DNA of 64,000 nt from Rhodospirillales bacterium (lineage in GTDB: Bacteria; Pseudomonadota; Alphaproteobacteria; Rhodospirillales; Defluviicoccaceae). The DNA lies in assembly GCA_016712375.1 (NCBI GenBank), contig JADJRE010000002.1, positions 124,001-188,000 of the forward strand, written 5' to 3'. A program made the position numbers and the translations under genes. Shown here one piece after another: positions 22,855-29,566 of the stretch. The notes under the pieces were generated by a model. The model was not told the origin of the DNA and made no database searches. It worked only from the letters and a program-made list of their open reading frames with translations. Each line of letters opens with the position of its first letter. The first letter of the stretch is position 1.

Positions 22855-22885
22855 AGAGGCCGGAAGGATTCTCCTTCCGGCCTCT
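22855..22885 (-). terminator. Strong hairpin downstream of amtB, probable terminator
   Basis: A perfect 14-bp stem (AGAGGCCGGAAGGA against its complement) with a three-base loop lies about 65 bases past the amtB stop. It is GC-rich, as expected for a terminator. The tract after it on the minus strand (TTCGC) is only weakly U-rich, so it may rely partly on Rho or serve mainly to protect the 3' end. Confidence 0.65.
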
Positions 22886-22950
22886 GGCTTTCGCGGTCGA
22901 CGGGGAGAGCGGAGCCGTTCTGCTGCCGCGCAAGCCCGATGCTATCGAAG

Positions 22951-24321
22951 TTAGTGGACAGTTTCTCCGTGCAGGCTGAGGTCGAGGCCCGCCACTTCCT
23001 GTTCCTCGCTCACTCTAAGTCCGATGATCAGATCAATGATCTTCAGTAACACGAAGGAGACGACGGCACAGAACACGATCGTGACGATGACACCCTCGAC
23101 CTGCGTCCATACCTGACCTGGATTGCCGTAGAGGAGACCGGCGATCGGGTTGCCGGCCGCGTCGTTACCGCCGATCGCAGGATCGGCGTAGACGCCCGTA
23201 AGGATAGCGCCGACGATACCGCCTACTCCATGCACGCCGAAGACGTCGAGCGAGTCATCGTACTTCAGCGCGTTCTTCAGCCACACCGAAGCGGCGAAGC
23301 AGATGAAGCCGGCGGCGATGCCGATAAACAGAGCGCCGGTTGGATTGACGAAGCCGGATGCCGGCGTCACCGCCACCAAGCCAGCGACCGCGCCGGAGAT
23401 AATACCGAGAATGCTGGGCTTACCGCGGGTCAGCCACTCTGTGAACAGCCAGGACAGCGCGGCGGCCGCGGTGGCGATCTGGGTGACGGTCATCGCCATA
23501 CCGGCGCGGGGGCCAGCGGTAACCGCTGAACCGGCATTGAAGCCGAACCAGCCCACCCAAAGCAGCGAGGCGCCGATCAGACTGAGCGTCAGGTTGTGCG
23601 GTGCCATGTTCTCGGTGCCGTAGCCCTTGCGCCGGCCAATGACGATGCAAGTAACGAGGCCAGCGATACCGGCATTGATGTGCACCACCGTGCCGCCAGC
23701 GAAATCAAGCACGCCCTGGCCACCGAGAAAACCGCCACCCCACACCCAGTGCGCGATCGGCACGTAGACGAGCAACGACCAAAGCCCGAGAAACCACAGC
23801 AGAGCGGAGAACTTCATCCGGTCGGCGAAGGCGCCCGTGATCAGCGCCGGGGTAATGATGGCAAAGGTCATCTGGAACATCATAAACACCGACTCCGGGA
23901 TGGTCGCCGCGAGCGGGTGCGTCGCGTCGATTGCCATTCCAGATAGGAAGGCGCGTTCCAAACCGCCGATATAGGCTTGTAGCTCGCCACCATCGGTGAA
24001 TGCCAGGCTGTACCCCACAAACATCCATAGGATGGTGACGAGACAGCAGCAGGCAAAGCTCTGCATCGCCATCGCCAGCACATCCTTCTTGCGGACCATG
24101 CCGCAATAGAACAATGCCAGGCCAGGGATGGTCATCAGCAGGACAAGCGCCGTCGACACCAACATCCAGGCTGTATCACCGGAGTCGATGGTCGGCTGGG
24201 AAGCGATAACAGCCGCCTCTTCCACGATAGTCGCCTCCTGGGCGAAAGCTCCGCCAGTCAGGGCCAGAAGCGCAATCGCAGCCAGCCCGCCAGGCCCGAG
24301 AAGTTTCAAAAGGAAACGCAT
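22951..24321 (-). CDS. amtB: Ammonium transporter
   Basis: AmtB is a trimeric inner-membrane ammonium channel. The 456-residue precursor has a cleaved signal (LAAIALLALTGGAFAQ) and then the Amt fold of about 11 helices. Recognisable are WMLVSTALVLLMTIPGLALFYCGMVRKK, the pore region MMFQMTFAIITPALITGAFADRMKF, the twin pore histidines in GGTVVHINAG and DVFGVHGVGG, and a cytoplasmic C-terminal tail after ISDLIIGLRVSEEQEV-like sequence, which docks GlnK. An AGGAGAG site precedes the ATG. It lies downstream of glnK in the same direction but 368 bases away, with its own sigma54-like elements between. Confidence 0.96.
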   Translation of the reverse strand: MRFLLKLLGPGGLAAIALLALTGGAFAQEATIVEEAAVIASQPTIDSGDTAWMLVSTALVLLMTIPGLALFYCGMVRKKDVLAMAMQSFACCCLVTILWMFVGYSLAFTDGGELQAYIGGLERAFLSGMAIDATHPLAATIPESVFMMFQMTFAIITPALITGAFADRMKFSALLWFLGLWSLLVYVPIAHWVWGGGFLGGQGVLDFAGGTVVHINAGIAGLVTCIVIGRRKGYGTENMAPHNLTLSLIGASLLWVGWFGFNAGSAVTAGPRAGMAMTVTQIATAAAALSWLFTEWLTRGKPSILGIISGAVAGLVAVTPASGFVNPTGALFIGIAAGFICFAASVWLKNALKYDDSLDVFGVHGVGGIVGAILTGVYADPAIGGNDAAGNPIAGLLYGNPGQVWTQVEGVIVTIVFCAVVSFVLLKIIDLIIGLRVSEEQEVAGLDLSLHGETVH

Positions 24322-24418
24322 TGATCGGCTCTCCTAGAAGTCGGTGTTGTAGTTTTCAGGCCGCACAGGGCCTGCTTCGCCAACGGCGCCCCTGGTTTTC
24401 CATACCGCGGGGCGTTTC

Positions 24419-24433
24419 TCAAACCTCGTGCCA
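24419..24433 (-). promoter_or_regulatory. Sigma54-like promoter element upstream of amtB (proximal)
   Basis: The minus strand reads TGGCACGAGGTTTGA. The -24 part matches the sigma54 consensus TGGCACG fully. After the correct four-base spacer the -12 part is TTGA instead of TTGC. It lies about 100 bases before the amtB ATG. Ammonium transporter genes are commonly NtrC/sigma54 dependent, which supports the reading. I saw no clear NtrC site. Confidence 0.45.
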
Positions 24434-24469
24434 GTCTCAACCGCGGCATCTAAGCCGCTGCCTTAACGC

Positions 24470-24484
24470 GCGTTTCTCGTGCCA
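24470..24484 (-). promoter_or_regulatory. Sigma54-like promoter element upstream of amtB (distal)
   Basis: The minus strand reads TGGCACGAGAAACGC. It has a perfect -24 TGGCACG and the invariant GC of the -12 element at the right distance, though the preceding TT is AC. It shares CTGGCACGAG with the proximal element 51 bases away, so the two may be duplicated copies. Only one need be functional. Confidence 0.4.
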
Positions 24485-24689
24485 GCCGAGCCGCCGTGCT
24501 GCTGCAGGCTCATCTCTGTCCCGCACAAAGAAAGGGCAGCAACGGTTGTTGTGGGCAAATAGTGAGCAACGCGGTGGACTTCGCGCCGGAAACCGGTAGC
24601 CGAGCGAGGGCAGGCCGGCCGCGCCGAACCAACTGTTGCGCGCGCGCCCTGACCCATAGCGAACGACATGGCGAGTTGCGACAACATGT

Positions 24690-25028
24690 TCACAAAGCGT
24701 CGGCGTCGGTATCGCCGGTGCGGATGCGGAACGCCCGCTCGATGTCGTAGATGAAGATCTTGCCGTCGCCGATCTTTTCTGTACGCGCGGCGGCTTGAAC
24801 CGCCTCGACAACACGCTCGGCCATGTCGTCGGGAACAACGACCTCGATCTTCACCTTTGGGAGAAACTGAACCGTATATTCAGCTCCGCGATAGATCTCC
24901 GTCTGCCCTTTCTGGCGGCCGAAGCCTTTTACTTCGGTGACGGTCATGCCCTGCACGCCGAGCGACGTTAGTGCTTGCCGGACATCATCGAGCTTGAACG
25001 GCTTAATAATGGCGATGATCATTTTCAT
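24690..25028 (-). CDS. glnK: Nitrogen regulatory protein P-II (GlnK)
   Basis: This 112-residue PII protein senses 2-oxoglutarate and ATP/ADP and controls AmtB and nitrogen regulators. It starts MKMIIAIIKPFKLDDVRQAL. It has the T-loop GRQKGQTEIYRGAEYTVQFLPK, including the tyrosine that GlnD uridylylates, and the C-terminal DGKIFIYDIERAFRIRTGD. ATG 25028 fits the family start and sits nine bases from an AAGGA site. An in-frame ATG at 25034 would leave only three bases from that site. GlnD is encoded at 60.9 kb in the same window and AmtB lies downstream. Confidence 0.96.
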   Translation of the reverse strand: MKMIIAIIKPFKLDDVRQALTSLGVQGMTVTEVKGFGRQKGQTEIYRGAEYTVQFLPKVKIEVVVPDDMAERVVEAVQAAARTEKIGDGKIFIYDIERAFRIRTGDTDADAL

Positions 25029-25345
25029 GGTCATGGATCCTTCGTCCTGAGCGTCGTCTGATCGTCGACCGCCGCGGCCGACTTCCGCTCGCCGCTGTTG
25101 CGGAAAACCTTTCGCTCCGTGGAGGAATTGTTACCAGTCGATATCACGCGCCATCCGTTTTCACGAACCGTGCCAGTTCGAAAGCGACGGAGAAAGCGCT
25201 TGCAAGTCAGTCCACTACCACCGATTTTTGCCAACGGGTGAAGAGGAGCGGTCCTTACCGCGCCTGCCTGTCCCGTAGGCATTGATCAATCTCTAATCAG
25301 AGACTCCTGCGCTTTGCACGTGAGTTTGCTGTCGGAGAGGGCAGA
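25029..25345. other. Divergent regulatory region between glnK and the ubiquinone hydroxylase gene
   Basis: No gene is visible in these 317 bases. The region must hold the promoters for glnK (minus) and the monooxygenase (plus). It contains a sigma54-like element for glnK (separate entry) and a GGAGAGGG ribosome site right before the monooxygenase ATG. Confidence 0.45.
25161..25175 (-). promoter_or_regulatory. Sigma54-like promoter element upstream of glnK
   Basis: The minus strand reads TGGCACGGTTCGTGA. The -24 TGGCACG is perfect and spacing is correct, but the -12 part is GTGA rather than TTGC, so it is a weak match on that side. It lies about 135 bases before the glnK start. Together with the two elements before amtB it makes three same-strand TGGCACG motifs in about 750 bases of the ammonium locus. 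Confidence 0.4.
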
Positions 25346-26587
25346 ATGACTGGACGCCGGAAGATGCCGGACACTCCGATGCGCAGCCTCTCGGCAGATG
25401 TCGTCATTGTCGGCGGCGGCTTCGTTGGCCTGGCGCTGGCATGCGCGCTGGCAGAACACGGCCTGCGCCCTACCGTCGTCGAGACCAGTGATCCCGACGC
25501 GGCGCTGGCTCGCGGTTTCGATGGCCGAGCCTCTGCGATCGCGTTGACCTCGCGCCGCCTACTTGAGCGCATCGGCGTCTGGGAGAAGCTTGCTGAAGAA
25601 GCGGCTCCGATGCTCGACATCCGCGTTTCGGAGGGCGGCTCGGGACTGTTTCTGCACTATGATCACCGCGAAGTGGGTGACCAGCCGTTTGGTCACATGC
25701 TGGAAAACCGCGTGCTGCGCCGGGCATTGCTCGAGCGGCTGCGAGAGTTGCCGGCGGCGACCCTGCTCGCGCCGGCGCGCCTGGGTTCGTTGGACCGCCA
25801 TGTTGATCATGTCCGTGCAGTGGTCGTGAATGGCGAAAGCATCAAGGCCCCGCTTGCCATTGCCGCCGACGGCCGCGGCTCCCGAGTGCGCGACGATGCG
25901 GGCATTCGAACCACCCGCTGGAGCTATGGGCAGACGGCGATTGTCACCACTGTCGAGCACGAGCGATCCCACGGCTTCGTCGCCAATGAGCACTTTCTGC
26001 CGGCCGGACCATTCGCCATCCTGCCGCTTCTCCCGGAGACCCGCTCCTCGATCGTTTGGACCGAACGATCCGCCATCGCGCCGGCGATCATGGCCCTTGA
26101 CGATGATGCATTCAGGCGCGAGCTGTGGCGCCGGTTTGGCGACTTCCTGGGAAACGTCCGGCCTGTTGGACCGCGCTTCTCCTATCCGCTGTCGCTGCAA
26201 TACGCCGCGGCAGCAACGGCTCCACGGCTGGCGCTGCTTGGCGACGCCCTTCACGCAATGCATCCGATCGCAGGGCAAGGACTGAATATGGGCCTGCGCG
26301 ATGTCGCGGCGCTTTTCGACGTGCTGCTGGAAGCCCGGGCGAGCGGCCAGGATCTCGGCTCGCGCGCGGTACTCGCCCGCTACCAACGTTGGCGGCGGTT
26401 CGATAATACCTTGATGCTGGCAATGACCGACGGTCTTAACCGCCTGTTTTCCAATGCCGTCCCGCCGCTACGCCTCGCCCGCGAGCTGGGCCTCGCGGTG
26501 GTCCACCGGATGCCGTTGATGAAGCGGGTTTTTATGCGGCACGCGATGGGAATGGTCGGCGAGCTGCCGCAGTTGATGCGCGGTTAA
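25346..26587 (+). CDS. UbiH/UbiF/Coq6-family FAD-dependent monooxygenase
   Basis: The 413-residue flavoprotein has the N-terminal Rossmann motif DVVIVGGGFVGLALACALAEHG (about 18-39), the substrate-side DGRASAIALTSRR, and the second FAD motif ADGRGSRVR. The C-terminal LLGDALHAMHPIAGQGLNMGLRD binds the FAD ribityl chain. It belongs to the aromatic-ring hydroxylases that add hydroxyls to the ubiquinone precursor ring. Which position it modifies cannot be told from sequence alone, so no symbol is given. The ATG follows GGAGAGGG. It is convergent with the DUF971 gene 19 bases away. Confidence 0.88.
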   Translation: MTGRRKMPDTPMRSLSADVVIVGGGFVGLALACALAEHGLRPTVVETSDPDAALARGFDGRASAIALTSRRLLERIGVWEKLAEEAAPMLDIRVSEGGSGLFLHYDHREVGDQPFGHMLENRVLRRALLERLRELPAATLLAPARLGSLDRHVDHVRAVVVNGESIKAPLAIAADGRGSRVRDDAGIRTTRWSYGQTAIVTTVEHERSHGFVANEHFLPAGPFAILPLLPETRSSIVWTERSAIAPAIMALDDDAFRRELWRRFGDFLGNVRPVGPRFSYPLSLQYAAAATAPRLALLGDALHAMHPIAGQGLNMGLRDVAALFDVLLEARASGQDLGSRAVLARYQRWRRFDNTLMLAMTDGLNRLFSNAVPPLRLARELGLAVVHRMPLMKRVFMRHAMGMVGELPQLMRG

Positions 26588-26605
26588 GATGGCTTGCGCG
26601 ATCGC

Positions 26606-27037
26606 TCATCCGGCGGGCTTTTTGCCCTTTCCGGCTGGCGCAAGGGCGGCCGTTGGTTCTCGGCTGAGGCCGCGTTCAGCCAGCGCTTCCAGGTAAGCCT
26701 GCCATATCTGCTCCTGGTCGGCACCCAGACGATACAGCCAGTCCCAGGTGTAGAGGCCGGTATCGTGGCCGTCATCGAAGCGGATCCGCAAAGCGTAGCT
26801 GCCGACCGGTTCGACACTGACAATGCCGACGTGGCGACGGCCCGCTACGGTCGTTTTCTGCGACGCGCTGTGCCCTTGCACTTCGGCGGAGGGGCTCTCG
26901 ACTCGCAGCAGCTCCGCGGGCAGACGAAATCCAACTCCGTCGTCGAAATCAATTTCCAGCGCCTTTTCCTCGCGCTTCACGCGGATTTCCACCGGATGTC
27001 GGCGGTTGCCGTACACACTATTCATCGTGGTAATCAC
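26606..27037 (-). CDS. DUF971 (GBBH-like N-terminal domain) protein
   Basis: The 143-residue protein has the DUF971 pattern: a short beta-rich domain with VEIRVKREEKALEIDFDDGVGFRLPAELLRV and the C-terminal signature SYALRIRFDDGHDTGLYTWDWLYRL. The domain is also found at the N-terminus of gamma-butyrobetaine hydroxylases, where it binds zinc, but this protein has no dioxygenase domain. Stand-alone versions have been linked to Fe-S carrier proteins; that is not shown here. It overlaps the Trm112 gene by four bases. An Ala/Pro/Lys-rich tail closes it. Confidence 0.85.
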   Translation of the reverse strand: MITTMNSVYGNRRHPVEIRVKREEKALEIDFDDGVGFRLPAELLRVESPSAEVQGHSASQKTTVAGRRHVGIVSVEPVGSYALRIRFDDGHDTGLYTWDWLYRLGADQEQIWQAYLEALAERGLSREPTAALAPAGKGKKPAG

Positions 27038-27255
27038 TCATGATCAGGAGGCTCGCCTGGAACGGGTGCGTCATCCAGCGGCCGTGCTTCGTCGGCCAGC
27101 ATGATCGGTATGCCGTCGCGGATCGGATAGGCCAGTCCCGCCGCGTCGCTGATCAGCTCCTGCGCCTCCGCATCGTAGCGCAAGGGTCGCTTAGTCAGCG
27201 GACATACAAGAATTTCCAACAGCTTGGGGTCGATACGATGCCGTGTCGTCGACAT
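27034..27255 (-). CDS. Trm112-family small protein
   Basis: The 73-residue protein has the Trm112/YcaR core: DPKLLEILVCPLTKRPLRYDAE, then a helix/loop and GLAYPIRDGIPIMLADEAR. Only one cysteine of the usual zinc-binding set is retained, as in many bacterial relatives. The family acts as an activator of methyltransferases in eukaryotes; its bacterial role is unclear. ATG 27255 is preceded by AAAGGA. The longer open frame to 27639 overlaps the LON-domain gene and is a shadow. Confidence 0.85.
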   Translation of the reverse strand: MSTTRHRIDPKLLEILVCPLTKRPLRYDAEAQELISDAAGLAYPIRDGIPIMLADEARPLDDAPVPGEPPDHE

Positions 27256-27272
27256 GCCGTCGTCCTTTGCGC

Positions 27273-27944
27273 TTAATGACGGGTGACAGCGGGTGGCCCG
27301 TCGGCGGCCAGCATCGCCATCTCGAACAAGGAGATCAACAGCTGGCAGCGCTTCGCAAGATCGTCGGATTCCAGCAGCGCCTGCTTCTCCTCCGGCTCGA
27401 ACGGACAGCTCATCGCCAGCGAGGTGACGAGCGCCTGTGCCGACGCTGATTCCGCAGCCTGCCAGTCGCATGCGATGTTCTTCAACAGCAGGAAAGCACG
27501 CGCTGCCAAAAGCAGCCGGGCGCGATCGATGCCCTCCTCCGAGGCCGGTTCCAGATCGTTGCGAAAGGCGAGGTAATCGGGCACGACCCGGCGAAAGCCC
27601 CGAAAGAGGGGCAACTCCTTGGTCACCCGGAAGCGGCACACACCCTTCAGTGTAATCAAAAAGCGGCCATCATCGGTTTCGGAGAAAGAAGCAATACGGC
27701 CTGCACAGCCAATCTCGAAAATCTCCACGTGATCAGGCAGCGGCTGTGGATGCAGGACTCTCGGCTGCACCATCCCCAGCATGCGGCTGTTTCCCAGCGC
27801 TTCCTCGATCATATTCCGGTACCGCGGCTCGAAGATATGCAGCGGTAGCTGACCATGCGGCAGCAGCAAGGCGCCCTCGAGAGGAAACACAGCAAGGGTC
27901 TGCGGCAGCAGGCGGATCAGATCGTCGGCGGGGATGTCGGTCAT
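27273..27944 (-). CDS. LON peptidase substrate-binding domain protein
   Basis: The 223-residue protein is a stand-alone LON N-terminal (LONSB) domain. It has VFPLEGALLLPHGQLPLHIFEPRYRNMIEEAL at the N-terminus, GCAGRIASFSETDDGRFLITLKGVCRFRV, and a helical C-terminal half. The ATPase and protease domains of Lon are absent, so it is not a protease. Its role is unknown. It lies in the tight minus-strand group ybbN - LON - trm112 - DUF971, overlapping ybbN by four bases. Confidence 0.9.
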   Translation of the reverse strand: MTDIPADDLIRLLPQTLAVFPLEGALLLPHGQLPLHIFEPRYRNMIEEALGNSRMLGMVQPRVLHPQPLPDHVEIFEIGCAGRIASFSETDDGRFLITLKGVCRFRVTKELPLFRGFRRVVPDYLAFRNDLEPASEEGIDRARLLLAARAFLLLKNIACDWQAAESASAQALVTSLAMSCPFEPEEKQALLESDDLAKRCQLLISLFEMAMLAADGPPAVTRH

Positions 27945-28858
27945 GAGAACAGGATCGACGATAGACGTCGGCAGGACGCAATGGTCAGCGGATGAGTCGG
28001 ACCTAATGCATCAAAGATACGCACCAGCTGCTTCCGCGCCGCATCGTCTTTCCAAGCCCGCTCAGCACGAATGATCGCCAGCAACTCGTCGATCGCGCCC
28101 TCGGCCAGGCCCTGAGCGAACAGCGCGACCGACAGATCAAATCTCGTGTCGTTATCCTCCGGCTGCGCCTGTAGTTTGCGCCGCAAATCTGCAACATTGC
28201 CGGAAGCCTTGCGGCTCTGCTCGACAAGATCCACCGCAGAGACAGCGGCAGCAATGTCGGCATTGGTTGCAAGATCAGCCGGGAGCCCTTGGGTCATCGA
28301 CCGAGCCCCCTTCAGATCGCCGCTGGCCAGCCTGCAGCGGATCAGCCCGGCCAGTGCTTTGGGATGCCGCGGGTCCTGCTGCAAGACCTGGCCATACAGT
28401 TCGGTTGCAGTACCCGTTTCACCTTCAGCTACCGCTTGTTGCGCAAGGTCCAGCGCTTCGTCGATCGGCGAAGCTCCGGCCGTCCGGGTCAGACGCTCAA
28501 TGAAAGCGCGAACCTTGCTTTCCGGCTGGGCACCAACGAACGCATCGGTGGGCCGGCCGCCGACGAATGCGTAGACGGTCGGCACCGACTGGATGCGCAA
28601 TTGCGCCGCCAAGTCCTGATTCTTGTCGATGTCAATCTTAACCAGTCGAACACGGCCGCCAGCCTGCTGGACCAGCCGTTCCAGCAGTGGAGTCAGCGTT
28701 TTGCACGGCCCGCACCAAGTCGCCCAGAAGTCAACCACCACCGGAACCGTCATTGACGCCTTGATCACGTCATTGACGAAACTGGCGGTATCTCCATCCT
28801 TAACGGCGCCGGGCGACGCTGCAGCAGGGGCGGTCGCTTTTCCGGGATTGATGATCAT
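27941..28858 (-). CDS. ybbN: Thioredoxin-like co-chaperone with TPR region (YbbN/CnoX-like)
   Basis: The 305-residue protein has an N-terminal thioredoxin domain (about 25-130). Its intact active site is WCGPC (C49, C52), in contrast to E. coli YbbN, which lacks one cysteine. A TPR-like C-terminal half follows (LDLAQQAVAEGETGTATELYGQVLQQDPRHPKAL and a second repeat ending in ALFAQGLAEGAIDELLAIIRAER). The family protects and delivers substrates to chaperones and may reduce thiols. I chose ATG 28858 (MIINPGKAT); the frame is open to 28915. It heads the four-gene group toward DUF971. Confidence 0.88.
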   Translation of the reverse strand: MIINPGKATAPAAASPGAVKDGDTASFVNDVIKASMTVPVVVDFWATWCGPCKTLTPLLERLVQQAGGRVRLVKIDIDKNQDLAAQLRIQSVPTVYAFVGGRPTDAFVGAQPESKVRAFIERLTRTAGASPIDEALDLAQQAVAEGETGTATELYGQVLQQDPRHPKALAGLIRCRLASGDLKGARSMTQGLPADLATNADIAAAVSAVDLVEQSRKASGNVADLRRKLQAQPEDNDTRFDLSVALFAQGLAEGAIDELLAIIRAERAWKDDAARKQLVRIFDALGPTHPLTIASCRRLSSILFS

Positions 28859-28984
28859 ATGTGCATTCGCCGGACGTCGTTGCGGAAATGGGTTCAGCCA
28901 GATACATGGCAGCAACCGGGGAATGGCTCAAGAGCCTTCACCGTCGAACAAAGCGTCAGGTGTTCCCGACGTCTCGATCGCGAG

Positions 28985-29473
28985 CTAAAGAGCAACGATG
29001 GCGGGTTCCCTGCCGCAAGAACGGATGAAGGCAAGCAGCCCTTGCGCGGTGATGGCGGTGGTCGCGGTATTGACCAAAGGGTGGAAGTTGAGCACTGGAG
29101 CGTCCATCATCTCGGCGTCTAGAATTACGCGCACTGCCGCCTCGCTGTCGTTGATGAGAGCGAATGGCGTCACCGATCCGGGTTCCACGCCAAGTCGCTC
29201 ACGCAGCGTAGCGGCGCCAGCAAAAGAGAGTGGGGCTGCGCCGATTTTATACCGCAGGTTCTTCAGATCAATTGCCCTGTCTTCCAGGGCAACCACGAGC
29301 CATAGCACCCCCTTTTTGTCCTTGAGGAACAGGTTCTTGGTGTGCGCGCCGTCCAGGCCGCCACGCAACGCCTTTGCCTCGGCGACAGTGAACACCGGCG
29401 GATGCCGGTGTGTCTCGACGTGTACGCCGAGCGCTTCCAGGTGAGCGAACAGGTCTGCTTCAGTTGCGGGCAT
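28985..29473 (-). CDS. Prolyl-tRNA editing protein, YbaK/ProX (PrdX) family
   Basis: The 162-residue trans-editing deacylase should hydrolyse mischarged Ala-tRNA(Pro) or a related tRNA. The YbaK fold is visible in HPPVFTVAEAKALRGGLDGAHTKNLFLKDKKGVLWLV (with the conserved Lys in KNLFLKDKK). VTPFALINDSEAAVRVILD and LNFHPLVNTATTAIT follow. I start it at ATG 29473 (MPATEADLFAHLEALG), the usual family start; the TTG at 29539 is less likely. It stands between ybbN and the glutaminase with no operon partner. Confidence 0.87.
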   Translation of the reverse strand: MPATEADLFAHLEALGVHVETHRHPPVFTVAEAKALRGGLDGAHTKNLFLKDKKGVLWLVVALEDRAIDLKNLRYKIGAAPLSFAGAATLRERLGVEPGSVTPFALINDSEAAVRVILDAEMMDAPVLNFHPLVNTATTAITAQGLLAFIRSCGREPAIVAL

Positions 29474-29566
29474 CGCCTCGACGATAGCCGGCGCCACCGC
29501 CGTGCTCAAGTCCAGGTGGGCAGCGGGTTGGTGGGTCAATGACCCACTACCGGGCAGCGTCGGTCC

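Larger units (their letters stand above)
24322..24689. other. Long glnK-amtB intergenic region
   Basis: This 368-base gap is large for the glnK-amtB pair. I find no convincing coding sequence in it; the open frames here are overlaps from glnK or lack starts. It contains two TGGCACG elements on the minus strand (separate entries), so it probably carries an amtB promoter region. Confidence 0.5.

Noticed and set aside
24322..24689. A gene hidden in the glnK-amtB gap
   Set aside because: Frames here are extensions of a glnK shadow or are short and Arg/Ser-rich with no ribosome site.
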